64,000 nt of DNA from Anaeramoeba flamelloides (GCA_027625915.1 JANTQA010000070.1:6453001-6517000), one strand, 5' to 3'; numbered from the stretch's first letter, positions 22,601-33,915 are shown. A program made the numbers and translations. Notes: generated by a model not told the origin, from the sequence alone.

Positions 22601-25600
22601 CTTTTTCTTCTTTGCATCATACTGTAGCCAAGATGGCAAATCGTCCCTTGTCTGATCTGTAATATCAAATTTCAATTTTGATTGATCGCCTTCTTCAAAG
22701 TTTTTATAGAAATGTGTTGGTATGTAGTATTCTAATTGGCTGTTTAATAAAAAGGTTTGATTAGAGATCGATTTCTCAACAATTGGCGATTTCGAAATAT
22801 CCATGGAACATGTCGCCGGCCTTGTGATATTGAATGGGATGACTTTTGAAATGAACTTACCACATTCGTTGGTTATCGTTAGTTTGATTTCCCCGTCGAG
22901 ATATTGCCGCTCATCCGCAAAGATATTTGGAGTCTCGCCCCAATAAACTAAATTAATTGGATCAAATTTAATCCATTCTGGTAATGGATCGCCGTTCACT
23001 AATGTGTTGGCATAAAACAAATTTTCCAAAGTATAGCCCGCATTAAAAAAGCTTCCCTTTTCGATTTTTATTTGAAATTGTTGTAAGGTGCTGAATCGCC
23101 GGCTTGGCTCTGGAGGACCTTCTAGTAATTGCGTGTCGCATACCTTAGATGTAATTTCAAATTTGATCTTTTTTTGGAATTGAAATTGACATTCATTTTC
23201 CACAATTATTAAAATCTCCTCGATCCCCGATTCACCAGGGGTGGTAACATTAAATCTTAATGTATCTGAATCAAATTGTATCCAATCTGGTAAATAGTCA
23301 CCATTTGCCAGTGTTGAAGAAAACTTTAATTTTAAACTATTTCCATTATAATTAATAAAATTTTTTCTGTTTAAAGAAAAGTCCACCTGTGTTTCTGTAT
23401 TAAAATAATAAACAATTTCGTTTGTATGATTATTAAGATTTTGAAAATTATTAAAATAATCGTGATAATGGGATTCATAAATTGGAACACTCAGTAAGAA
23501 AAGATCATAGAAAACGTTATGATCTGTAATTGGATTCTCATAAGTGGTAATAATTTTATTTGAATGCTCAAGGTAATTCATTTGAATATTATTTATCTTC
23601 GCTGCGTCAGATCCTTCTTTGAATATTAATCTATCTTCTATTTGATTTAGATCTGAGTCATAAATACCCAAAAAGAGATTAGTTTCAGTTTTTATTGAAA
23701 AAATAATGAGTAGTAATGAGGTTTCTGGATAATATATACTACTCTTTATTCTTGCCACATCATTCGGATATTGTTCGATCGTCTTTATAGTATCTCCAAT
23801 AGAATTATACAACGTGAAATTCATTGATTCTTCCGTTTGTAAAGAGGAAATTATAACAAATTGTTCATCACCAGTTTCAGAGTGTGGCTTGAGATAAAGT
23901 AAATCTTTATCCAACTCATTCAACGCTTTCAATTGCGGTAGAAAATTTTTGTTTAGAATTGTCCCGTTGTTTTCACTTATTATTCCTCCAATAGAATAAC
24001 TACCGGTTTGGTTTTGATTATAAATAATTACGTATTTTCCAAGATTCCCAAGAACCTTAATTACAGGATTATTTGCCGCATTTCCACTAAAAGAATTTAG
24101 ATTATCTAAGTAATCTCCATTCTTATCTATTCTCCTGACATAAATATAGTTCCCCTTTGAAAATGTCACAAAAAACGTATCTTCACTGTCAAGTGAATCG
24201 CTGTCATTATTTTCCACTCCATCCACATCATCAGATATAATTATATTATTTTTGATGATACTACTCTCAAAATCATACAAGGTTGCTTTTAATTCTAGAT
24301 TTGAAAAATAAAAAACCATAAACCTCTCACTGCTGGGTAGGCTCGAAAATGAAGCCCCCGTGCACCCTGAACACACTTGGACTTCATTCCCATATTTGGA
24401 TAATGTACGATCATATATTTGAAAAAAAATTTTTTCTACGCCCTTACTTTCCCAAGTAACTAGATAAAGATTGGAATTTAAATTCTTAATTTTTGGCGAT
24501 TTTGCTTCATTTTCATCAGAAATATTGATTTTTACACCTTCTTCAACTTTATTAATTTTTTGGCATTTCTCAGTTACTTTTATTTCGGTACGTTTTATTT
24601 ATTTATTATAATTATTGTTATTAAATTTTTTTTTCGAAATTGGTTGATTAAAAATAAAAATTGTTAAGAAACGGTCTTGTCTTGATTAAAAATCAGATTA
24701 TTAAGAATACAACAAAAAATGAATAATTATGAAGATTTTTTTTTTTTTTTAAATAATCATAAAAATTGTTAATATAAACCCCATTCCAAAAATTTGTACA
24801 AACCCAAAATCAAAAATAGGCAAACCAAAAATCAATTTATTATATTTTTCCAAACCTAATATAAAACTACATTTAAGTAACATATTATTAATGCTTTTAT
24901 AAGTAATCCTTTTCATCCAAATAAAAGAAAAAAATATAAAACTAAAAAAATAAAATGAGTGTGTCCAAAATAATGAAACGAGCGAGAACAAAAAATTAAA
25001 TTGGTAAATTTGTTGAAATTTCACCAACAATTGTTGATCGATCAAATGATAAGATATCATCGACCAATTATATGTGATTTTCCAATTTAAGAAACTCAAG
25101 ACTAATCTTCTATCAGCCATCGAAAAAAATTTTCAGATCTAAAGAAACTGATTACTTAATTAGTAAAAAAGAAAACGAAAACAAAACAAAAAAGACAAAA
25201 AAATGAAATAGTTTGTAAAATCAAATATTATTCACAAATTGAATGTAAAGTGGGCTATTGCTATTCTTTCAACTGTTTAAACCGTGTCCAAAATTTTGGA
25301 GTTGAGTTTATTTAATATATAGGTTGTTAATACATTGAAATAATTCAGATTAAGTTATTAATTATTATTTTGAAAATAATCAAATTAAAAAGTATTTCTT
25401 TAGGTTTGAGTGTTGTATTTTAAAAAGGTTTTAAAAAAGTAGTTAGAAGAATTTTTAATTTAATTGTTTGGTTTGTTTTTCTCTGATTTTTTTTTGTCAG
25501 GGAAAAAGAAAAAATTGATTTTTGTGTTGAATAAATAAATTATATTTTTTTCAAGTTTGTAATAATTACAGAAAACCAAATTGGGTTTAAAATACTTCTA

Positions 25601-28600
25601 ATGACTGTAATTAAAAGATTCTTTTGACTACTCTATGAATTAGAAGTCACAAATTTAGTCACTTCAAAACTCTCTCTTTAACAGATTAAGAAGTCTTGAG
25701 CACTTAACCCTTACCAATAAAGCTTGTTTTTAAAATAATTATTGCATTTTTTTTTTGCAATTAAGTAGATTTTTTATACCAAGTTATTTTGATACTTTGA
25801 AGTTTTGTTCTTAAAGTGTATTTTGGTACACTTTTTTTTGTAGAGAATAAGTTTTCTTTCTTCTTACAAAGAAAATAATATTTTTATGAAATAAATCAAA
25901 AATAAGTTTGAATTTTGAACTTTACCAAAATGTGGGAAAATGGATCAAACTTTTAAAAACTATAATTCATTTCCGAAAAATATCATTATAAGTGTGCTTG
26001 GTACTTGTAGTAATTATGTTTTTACTTCATTTTTCAATTTCAAGATGTGGTAATTTTTTTTTTAAATTTAATATTGAATTTTAATTAAAGATTATTTAAG
26101 TTTGTTACACATGTACAAAAAGTATCTTCGTTAATGATAAAATCACAATTTTATCAAAAAATCATGTAAAATTAAGAAATCACTTTTGTACATGTATAGT
26201 CCCTTAAAGCCCCTGATTTAAAAGAAAAAACACAAAATAACCAAGTTTAATATCTTAGAAAGTTTAGACCTTTCACAAGATCTTTTGAACCTTTTTACTT
26301 TAAATTCAAAAAAATGTTTTCAAAAATTTTTGTTCAATTTCCATTTTTATAAATATCTTGCCTTATTTACAAAACAAGATCCAACACAAAGGAGTTTTTA
26401 AAAATCAGCTTTTTGACAAACATTCACTTATATTTAATTTAGAACAATTTCTTTCTCCTACTAGAGCCAATAAAAAAATATAAAAAATCGAATTTATGTG
26501 AAAAAATTGAAAAAATGTTTTTTGAATTTGCCAATATTAAAATATTTTTAGAAAGTTTTCTATTTTAAGAAAGTGAGTACTCAAGAAAAACTTTCAAAAA
26601 GTTCAAATTCTAATAAAGTGGTGACTCAACCTTGAAATGAGATGTCAAGATTGGGGTAGGTAGAAAAGATCTTTTTTGAAAAAAGGTAATCACTTGGGTT
26701 TTTAGGTAATAATTTTGCTGTATATTAATTAGGGAACAGAAATTCCATATTATCTTTTTCATATAATAAATTATGTAAAATATATTATTTAAGGGATTCA
26801 CGTCACCATCGATTTCTCTATAATTAAAGTATGCTATAATTAGGTGTAAATGATATTAGTGTTGCTATGGTTCACGCGACTCTAAAAAATCTATTTAAAT
26901 ATTATTGCACAATCAATTATTTTGATTTTTTACTACTAGTATTTGAATTATAAATGGGAAAAAAATTTCCACTTTGTTTTCTAGATTCCTTTTTCTTCCA
27001 TAAATTGAGTTCTCAAAGTAGTAGGTTGTAATTTGTAGTTTCGATCTCTATTAATAAAAGAAAAATATGGAAAACGAAGTGAAAATTTTTCCCAATTACA
27101 ATTTAAATAACAGTAATGATCACTAATTAAAAATTTTCACTTTGGAAATGTTTTTTTTAATACCTTTTCCAAATCTAAAAATTGAAACCCAAAATAATAG
27201 TATTCAAGAATTCAATAATTGATATTTAGAACTTCCAAAAGCAACTATTTTTTCTAATTTTTTAATTTCGATGATTAACCCAATAATCATCAACATAAAA
27301 ACTCAAATAATTATTAATTTTGTTTCCTTTTTATAAAGTTCTTTGTAACATCAATATATTTTCAATATTTCAAAAATAATTTGTCAGAAGAATCTATTTG
27401 TTAAGGGATTAGTATCTACCAAGGAGAAGTCTAAGTTTCAAAGTATGTTGTTATTGGTTGTAACCATATTAGTGTTACATGGTTCAAACGTCTATAAAAA
27501 AATCGATTAATCAAGTAGTACTATATGTTGATCTCATTAATTAAAAATAATCCTTGTATTAGTAAAAAAAACCCAGCAATTTCAGAAAAAAATCTGCATT
27601 TTACCACAAATTTAAATGTTGAATTATCAATTTTCAGAATACATGGTTGCAAAATATCTTTCTTAAATTTGTGGAGAAATATAGATTAATTGCTAAAAAA
27701 ATCAATTTTTTTAAAAAATTATATAATTAACAAATAGATTTTATTGACAAATTATTTTTGAAATATTGGAAATATATTGATGTTACAATTAGCTTTATAC
27801 ATTTAATTGCAAAATAAAGAGATCAAAATTTTCATTTCGCTTTCCTAAAAAAATCCCTTCCCTAGAATTAAAAAAAAAATCATCAAAGTAACCAATTCGT
27901 TTAAGGAAAATTAATAATTTAAGCTTCTTTAAAGATTATTTAAAATTTACAAGACTTTTTGAAAATCTTTTTGGAAAGCAGAATGAAAATATTGTTCCAT
28001 TTATTTTTCAACAAATAGTAAAAAGCAAACAAAACAAATCAGTATTTGGGTTTTTATGTTGATGATTAGAAGTTAATCTTTGAAATATAAAAAAATTAAA
28101 AAAAAGTTACTTTTGGAAGTTTTAAATAAGAATTATTAAACACTGGAATACTCTTCTTTTGAATCTTTATTTTTAGATATGTGAAAAGGAATTTTAAAAT
28201 GTATTTCCAAAATGAAAATTTTTTTTCGTAGTGTTAGTTAGTAAAAAATGTAATAATTTATTGTGACATAAGATTTATAATAGATTTTTTTAGAGCTATT
28301 TGAGCCATGTCACAATAATACCATTAACGCCTAATTACAACATACTTTGATTAGTGAGAAATCTATTCTGGCGCTAATCCCTAAAGTATTTATTTTTTTT
28401 AAAAAAATTGAATATTTCAGCAATTAATCTTCATTTCGTGACATATTTAAGAAAGATATTTTGAAACCATGTATTCTGAAAATTGATAATTCAACATTTA
28501 AATTTGTGGTAAAATGCAGATTTTTTTCTGAAATGTTGGGTTTTTTTTACGAATAAAAGGAAAAAATTTTAATTGATAAGATCAACATTTAGTACTATTT

Positions 28601-29663
28601 TTACCAATCGATTTTTTAGAGACACTTGAACCATGGCGTACTAATGTAATTACTCTCAATAACAATTTTCTTTTATTTTAGACTTCTACTTGGTAGAAGC
28701 TAATCCCTTAAAAGAAAAGATATAATCTTTACTGGTATTCGAATTATAAATGGGCTTTTTTTGCATTTCCATTTCAGATTTCCTTTTTCTAAAAGGGATT
28801 TTTAAATTACAACCTCCCTTCTTTGAGAACTCTATTTATAATTGAAAAATAGGGAACAGAAGTGAAAATATTTCCCCATTTATAATTCAATCACCAGTAT
28901 TGTAAAAAAAAATTTCAAAAAAATAAATTAGATCTCTTTTTTTGTTCAAGGAATATCTTTTGTTTTTTAAAAAAGATTTTTTGTTCATACTTGAAATACT
29001 AAAAATCAAAAATTTATTAAATTAGAAAAATTTAAAAAAGTTTTCATCTTGGCCATTTGAAAAATAAAAATATTTACTTTTTTCAGAATTGCTGTATCAT
29101 AACTTTGTATAATAAATTTTTCAACAAACAATAGTAATTTCGATTATTGTCAACCATACTGAAAAAAGGTCGAATTTAATTTTATAAAAACTCCAAAACT
29201 AAACATTTTTTTTGTGTGAAAATTGGGAATGATTTGATCTGAATTTTGCTAAGAAACCATTTAGAAAAAGAAAAAGCAAAGACTACTGTTGAATTCACTT
29301 TGTTTTATTGTGTGTTTGAGTGTATTTTATCATTAATTTTGGTTTCTTTTGATTTTGTTTTATTACACAAAAGACATTCTTTTGAGAGAAGGGTTACCCG
29401 TTAAGGTTAACCAAGAAATTGGAAGAAGAGATCAACCAAATTAAGTCAGTCTATCAAAGAACGAAATTTTTTTCGTTTAATCTCATTACTGAAACAAAAA
29501 TATAGAAATAAAGAAAAGAAATTTTTTTTTTTTCGTAATTATATCGACTGAGAAATTGTACTAGATTGTAAATCAGAAATAAATGGAGATTCTTACTTAG
29601 TGCAGAGGCCAGTCCAAAATTTAAGATCAAAAAAAGAAGAACAACACAAAAATACCTTTGCAT
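16691..29663 (-). CDS. Giant multi-pass receptor-like membrane protein with Ig/cadherin-like, propeller-like and GCC2/GCC3 repeats
   Basis: Main exon 16691-24576; proposed exon 1 at 29597-29663, giving 2650 residues. The main frame has no ATG before its upstream stop (24599-24601) and its first codon in the long frame is GTG, so an upstream exon is required. Exon 1 encodes MQRYFCVVLLFLILNFGLAS, a classic signal peptide, followed by donor GTAAGA; the phases agree. Order in the mature protein (approximate residues): YLVTWES-type repeats (60-400), three dystroglycan-type cadherin-like domains with LPxWxxFD (415-505, 519-605, 629-719), propeller-like YLIVWE/YMVVWES repeats (725-1129), a fourth LSWLHLD domain (1139-1229), a beta-helix-like Asn-rich stretch (1249-1735), 13 tandem Cys-rich ephrin-receptor-like GCC2/GCC3 units (1769-2089), about nine hydrophobic segments (2105-2489) and a basic cytoplasmic tail. 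Ligand and signalling output are unknown. The link to exon 1 across a 5-kb intron is inference. Confidence 0.8.
18345..19345 (-). repeat. 13 tandem GCC2/GCC3 Cys-rich units within the giant gene
   Basis: Units of about 16-25 residues with the pattern C-x2-G-x-[YF]-x(3-5)-G-x(3)-C-x2-C, for example CQIGTYANKRG...CLFC and CDAGRYSNAKG...CERC. This stretch is visibly more GC-rich than the rest of the gene, and some unit pairs are similar enough to suggest local duplication. The pattern is that of Pfam Ephrin_rec_like repeats, known from extracellular stalks of many protist receptors. Confidence 0.9.
24775..25310. mobile_element. Non-autonomous element with Tc1-like ends, copy A
   Basis: Left end TAAACCCCATTCCAAAAATT and right end (inverted) TAAACTCAACTCCAAAATTT, TA at both edges. 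The ends resemble those of the Tc1-like element at 30719-31779 (AACTCAATTCCAAAAAATGG). The body matches 50741-51273, including GTGTCCAAAATAATGAAACG. A 123-residue hydrophobic minus-strand frame inside is not supported by any transposase motif. Confidence 0.75.
25595..25725. repeat. Dispersed repeat, also at 53768-53890
   Basis: CTAATGACTGT...AAATTTAGTCACTTCAAAACT...TAACAGATTAAG... resembles CTAATGGCTGT...AAATTTTGTTACTTCAAAATT in the DIM1 intron. No ends or coding capacity defined. Confidence 0.4.
26931..27120. mobile_element. 180-bp palindromic MITE, AATTATAAATGGG family, copy 3
   Basis: Left TACTAGTATTTGAATTATAA...TTCCACTTTG, right CGAAGTGAAAATTTTTCCCA...AACAGTAATGA. It contains the inverted TTGAGTTCTCAAAGTAGTAGG core. 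Inserted in the outer AAGGGATTAG element. Confidence 0.75.
27403..28385. mobile_element. AAGGGATTAG-family element, inner copy
   Basis: Starts AAGGGATTAGTATCTACC with AAAGTATGTTGTTATTGG and ends CATACTTTGATTAG...GCGCTAATCCCT. The terminal 100 bp at each end are imperfect inverted repeats. Outside it, the outer copy's sequence resumes with TAA/TTA at the junctions, which are possible target duplications. Closest to the copy at 42267-43022. Confidence 0.75.
28729..28902. mobile_element. 180-bp palindromic MITE, AATTATAAATGGG family, copy 4
   Basis: ACTGGTATTCGAATTATAAA at left and TTTATAATTCAATCACCAGT at right; the interior carries the mirrored TTTTTAAATTACAACCTCCC and TTTGAGAACTCTATTTATAA blocks. 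Confidence 0.8.
29597..29663 (-). CDS. Candidate signal-peptide exon (proposed exon 1 of the giant receptor)
   Basis: ATG at 29663-29661, 22 full codons, then A|GTAAGA. The peptide has a basic n-region (Arg3), a 15-residue hydrophobic core (VVLLFLILNFGL) and a canonical A-S-A cleavage site. Exon phase 1 matches the acceptor AG|TAACTGAG at 24578-24577, yielding ...LASAL-I-TEKCQK. The upstream context is a long T run, unlike the CAAAATG seen in other genes, which lowers confidence. It could instead be the first exon of another secreted protein, or chance. Confidence 0.45.
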
Positions 29664-29925
29664 TCAAAAAAAAAAAAAAAAAAATGAGAAATCTTTTTAA
29701 GTTTTCCTATTTTGTTCAAAACAAAATTTTGAATTGGATAGAAACATTTATTTTCAGAATCCAATTTCTGAAAAACACGAGTAATTTTTTGTTTTTTTTT
29801 GACAACCAAGAATGAAAATAAAATATAGAAAATGGCAATAATTGTAAAATGATGAATTCGTTAGGCCTCTTACAAAAGAACCTTTTTCACTTAAATACAC
29901 AACAAAAATATCACAATTACAGTGA

Positions 29926-32017
29926 TCAAAATAATGCTTGCACAACGACTATAATCCGTGTTGCAAAATATTATCCGTGCTTTTTTTTATTCTTATACCA
30001 ATGTAACATCCAATCTACCAAATAGTATACCTGAGCCCAAATCAATTTTGAAAGTAAAGGTCTGGTTATTTTCAGTAATATTTAAATTATTCATGCAAAC
30101 AGTTGAAAATTTTTTCATAATATTCTCAATTTTTTTGAAATTTTTTGTTTTTTTGGGTTCTAAAATTATCTGAATAAATTTGCTCTATTTTTTGAGATAA
30201 ATTTTGCAATTTGATCCTTCATTTTTAGAATTTCTTTTTAAATAATAGAACTTTAAGAAACCAATACCATATTTTTTTAAGGTTTATTATTGGTTTCTTT
30301 GATTGGTTAATGTATAGTTCTTCTTTAACAAAAAAACACGCTTTTTATTTTGAAACACGCATTAAATTTTTTTGCACGCTTTATTTTGACTACAGTATTT
30401 TGAATATTTCCAAAACTTTATCGAACTTTTTATTTGTCTGTCTAAACGATTTCTGTCATATTCTTTGAGATTATTTCTAATTTCGAAATCTTTATTACTT
30501 TGCAAAATAACGGTACTAAAAAGTTTAAACCCTTATTGCGAAATGTTCTTTGCGTTTCTTTTTTTTAGTAGACCTAAACCTTACTCGATCAAAGAGACCC
30601 ATTAAAAACCCAAATTAAATATTGTTCTGGTTTCTTAAAGCACTATTATTCAAAAAGTAATACAAAAAATGTAGAGATCAAAAAGTAAAATTTTTTCAAA
30701 GTAGAATCAATTTTTTACAAAACTTAATTCCAAAAATTGGGGCACACCTTCAAAATCAATTTAATTCCAAAAAAAGTGATATTTGACTCTTAAATAGAAA
30801 CGTTAGATATTAACAATCAATGGAAATAATTTTAAAGTTAATTATTTATCATTTTTTTTCATTATTTTTTGTTTTTTGATTTTCAATAATTTTTTGATTT
30901 TTTTTGTATTCTTTCATTTGAAAAACAAAAATTTTTTACAAAACTTTTCAAAAATTTCAAAATCACTTTAAAATGAAATTTAAAAGTTTTCATTCTGATC
31001 ACAAGAAAAAAATTTTTTTCTCTCTCAAAAAGAAAAAAGATTCTTTTTTTATCGAGAAAAAAATTTTTTGAAAAAAAATCTTGATATGGGGTGCTAGAGC
31101 ACATGGCCTACAAACAGACCTTATTATCATTAATGGAAGTGTGAATACTGAATGTATTATTAATGATATTATCAAAAAAATCAAATGTAATTCAACTCGC
31201 CAATTCAGAATATGGTGAGTTCAAATGGATTTTCCAAAAGGATGGAGCTTGTCCACATACTTCAAAAAAAAAAACTCAAACTTACTTAAATCAGGGATTT
31301 AATGTTCTGGACCTTTGACTCCCAATTCCCCAGATTTAAATCCAATTGAGAATTAATGGTCAATTATGGATACTAAACTGAAAAATTGTAACGAAAAAAC
31401 GAAGAAGAATTTTTAAAATTTTCACTAATGTATGGAATACTTTGAGTTGGGAAACCTAAGAAAATTAGTAAACTCTATATTTAAAAGGATAGATTTAGTT
31501 ATCAAAAGACAAGCTGAATCTATTAATAGTTTTTATTGATTTTTCTTTCAATAAAATTGGATTTTTTGGTAACCGTGTTTCAAAAATAGTGGCACACTTT
31601 TTTTTATTTTTTCTTTTTTATTTTTCGAATTGAATTTTAAATTTACTATAATATTATAAATAGTATTAATTAAATATTTTCGGTCTTTTATTATTTTAAT
31701 TGATAAGTATCATGTATTTTGGAGTATATTTTTATTAATGTAATTGTTTTTTGTGTCCCATTTTTTGGAATTGAGTTTATTTCCAAAAATAAAAAAATTT
31801 ACAAAAAAAATGAGAAAATTACGAAAAATTTGCAAACTAATTTCGTTTCCTAATTTAAATTTTACAGAAAACTTAAAGTAGTTTTTACCTCCAAAATTGA
31901 TTTACCTCAAGTATAATATTGGATTGTAAATGGGATGTTTCATTGAAATATGAAGAAAAAAAAGCACTGATTTTGTTTTGAAACACAGATGTTAGTCTTT
32001 GTCGAGGCACGATTTTG
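29926..32017. mobile_element. Inverted-repeat element, ACAACGACTATAATC family, copy 2, interrupted by a Tc1-like element
   Basis: Left end AAAATAATGCTTGCACAACGACT; right end GTTAGTCTTTGTCGAGGCACG with the inverted TTTTGAAACACAGAT block. Subtracting the Tc1-like insert (30719-31779) leaves about 1.03 kb, close to the 0.9 kb of copy 1. The flank after the insert (AATTTAAATTTTACAGAAAA...) aligns with copy 1 at 2665-2690. Confidence 0.7.
30719..31779 (+). mobile_element. Tc1/mariner-type DNA transposon relic with transposase fragment
   Basis: The coding part, about 31081-31540, gives LIWGARAHGLQTDLIIINGS, then in another frame FKWIFQKDGACPHTSKKKTQ, then SPDLNPIEN and WSIMDTKLKN, and finally KRIDLVIKRQAESINSFY before TGA. 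These are the hallmark blocks of Tc1 transposase: WGAI; the QDGAPCHT region with the second catalytic Asp; SPDLNPIE with the third acidic residue; and a C-terminal INSFY. At least three frame changes and several stops (for example after RIW and after NPIEN) make it inactive. The N-terminal DNA-binding half is not recognisable. The ends AACTTAATTCCAAAAATTGG and, inverted, AACTCAATTCCAAAAAATGG define the element; TA is seen at the right edge. Confidence 0.8.
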
Positions 32018-32241
32018 ATAACTCTCATGTTACCTTGTCAATTCAAAAAATGGTAAAAATAATAATATTTAAGGTGAAGTTTCCCTACTGGAAGGTGCTG
32101 TTTTGTTATTATCCATTTTATTCTCCAAAAGTATGTTGATTATCAAAAAATTACATCTTTCGAATTAACACACTCAAAAAAAAAAATAAAACAGATCTTA
32201 AATGAAAAACTAAAAAAATTAAGAAAGAGGTTAATGCAATG

Positions 32242-32715
32242 ATTTAAAATTTACAAGATTAATTTCTTGAAGGAATATCTAAAATAAAGTCACCAAGGTG
32301 GCTTACTAATCAAAACATTAGTAAATTATGTTCTTTATTTTTTAAGATCTTGAAGAAATATAAGATATCAAATTTTTAGGAATTAGGCATTTTGCCTGAA
32401 CAGAACCCGAATTGTTAGTCAGTAGTATTTTCCACCACCCCCAAGTCTTTTACTTCTAAGATAACAACTATTTAGTTTTCAATAAAAACCTTTGAAAAAT
32501 TCAAGTTTTACCAAAAAGGATTTTGGTTTTCAGTGACAACTTTCAATGTCTGATCTAATCAGGCAAAATGCCTAATTCCTAAAAATTTGATATCTTATAT
32601 TTCTTCAAGATCTTAAAAAATAAAGAACATAATTTACTAATGTTTTGATTACTAAGCCACCTTGGTGACTTTCTTTTAGATATTCCTTTAAGCAATTAAT
32701 CTTGTAAAATTTAAA
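32242..32715. mobile_element. 0.47-kb palindromic element with about 165-bp arms
   Basis: The left arm TTTAAAATTTACAAGATTAA...AAAGTCACCAAGGTGGCTTA...TTAGGCATTTTGCCTGA is inverted almost exactly at 32555-32715. Few differences are seen in the arms. The spacer of about 140 bp is non-coding. Confidence 0.85.
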
Positions 32716-32720
32716 AACGT

Positions 32721-33159
32721 TTAAGGACTATTCGAATTTTATACTCTGCGAGGGTTGGAATACCATACAGTAAATGGTTCAAATGTTTAAAAAGTTATAG
32801 GTTTTGCTGAAAGTCAAAATATCGTCAATTTTTGGGATTTTAAATGTTTTGTTTGAAAATTAAAAAAATATTTTGAGATCCAAAATTTAACTGAATTCCC
32901 TCAAAAAACATTGCAAATTTGAATTACTAATTTTTAACCTCTTGCTGCTGTGACTTTCCACTTTGTATATTGATACCACTCCTTTAAACTCTTGAAATAT
33001 AAATATACGAAGTGGAAAGTCACAGAATTAATAGGTTAAAAAACCCAAAAATTGACGATATTTTGACTTTCAGCAAAACCTATAACTTTTTAAACATTTG
33101 AACCATTTACTGTATGGTATTCCAACCCTCACAGAGCATAAAATTCGAATAGTCCTTAA
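32721..33159. mobile_element. 0.44-kb palindromic element with about 115-bp arms and an inner palindrome
   Basis: The left arm TTAAGGACTATTCGAATTTT...AAAATATCGTCAATTTTTGG is inverted at 33040-33159 with very few differences. Inside, CTGTGACTTTCCACTTTGTATAT and ATATACGAAGTGGAAAGTCACAG form a second hairpin. It sits a few bases from the preceding palindrome. Confidence 0.85.
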
Positions 33160-33424
33160 AACCTTAACAAAGTTACAATAAAAAATATTAGGAACACATA
33201 TAAGGAATTTTTTATGTTTGCCATTTTTCGAAACGTTTTAAAATTTGATTTTAATATTCAACTGTACCCATTTCAAATCTATATAATTGAGAAAATTGTT
33301 TCAAATTGCTAAAATATCAATTTTTTGGAGCAGAATTTTTAAGTGGCTAAATTTAATTGGTATTATACTTATCTCTCTAGAGTGCTTTTAACTACAATTT
33401 GTCCTCCATCGTCTGCAAAAGAAA

Positions 33425-33460
<36 letters not shown>

Positions 33461-33881
33461 ATGTAATTGTTCGAAATGTTTAAAAATTCTCAAAATTAAC
33501 AAAATATTTTCACTAATACAAACCCAGGAACACTTTTTAAGAAAAACAAGAAGCAAAAGGTTTTTGAATTGGATAATTTTAAAAGTTTCAATTTGTAAAA
33601 AGTTTTAAATTGAAAATTATTGGATATTGATCTTTTCAGTACCAAACAAAATTTACAATAATTTCTATAAAAACAAAGATTTGGAAATTCAAAAAAGTTA
33701 TTTCAATTTTTGTTCTTTTCTTGGTAATTGACAAAAAGATGTTTTTTTATTATTTTTTTTTCCTTTTTTTTTTTTACAGGGTAGATTTTTTTTTTATTGA
33801 CAAGAAGATTTAGAAAGATCAAAAATCGGGTTGTTATGTATTAACACTAAGATACAGAGACATGGTAGTATAAACCCCTTG

Positions 33882-33915
<34 letters not shown>

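Larger units (their letters stand above)
26791..28710. mobile_element. AAGGGATTAG-family element, outer copy split by an inner copy
   Basis: Left end AAGGGATTCACGTCACC...AAAGTATGCTATAATTAGG; right end CTTGGTAGAAGCTAATCCCTT. The parts 26791-27402 and 28386-28710 together make one element whose orientation is opposite to the inner copy at 27403-28385. The block CATCAACATAAAAACTCAAAT in the left part is inverted relative to its counterpart in the inner copy. A 180-bp MITE (26931-27120) also inserted into it. Non-coding. Confidence 0.75.
24577..29596 (-). other. Proposed 5-kb intron of the giant receptor gene
   Basis: Donor GTAAGA next to exon 1 and acceptor AAATAAAAG before TAACTGAG. It would hold the Tc1-end element at 24775, the nested elements at 26791-28710 and the MITE at 28729. 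Other introns here reach 1.8 kb and also contain repeats, so the length is large but not unprecedented in kind. Further small exons inside cannot be excluded. Confidence 0.4.

Noticed and set aside
24749-25120. 123-residue hydrophobic frame on the minus strand
   Set aside because: It lies inside the Tc1-end element copy A, is broken in copy B and shows no transposase or transporter motif.
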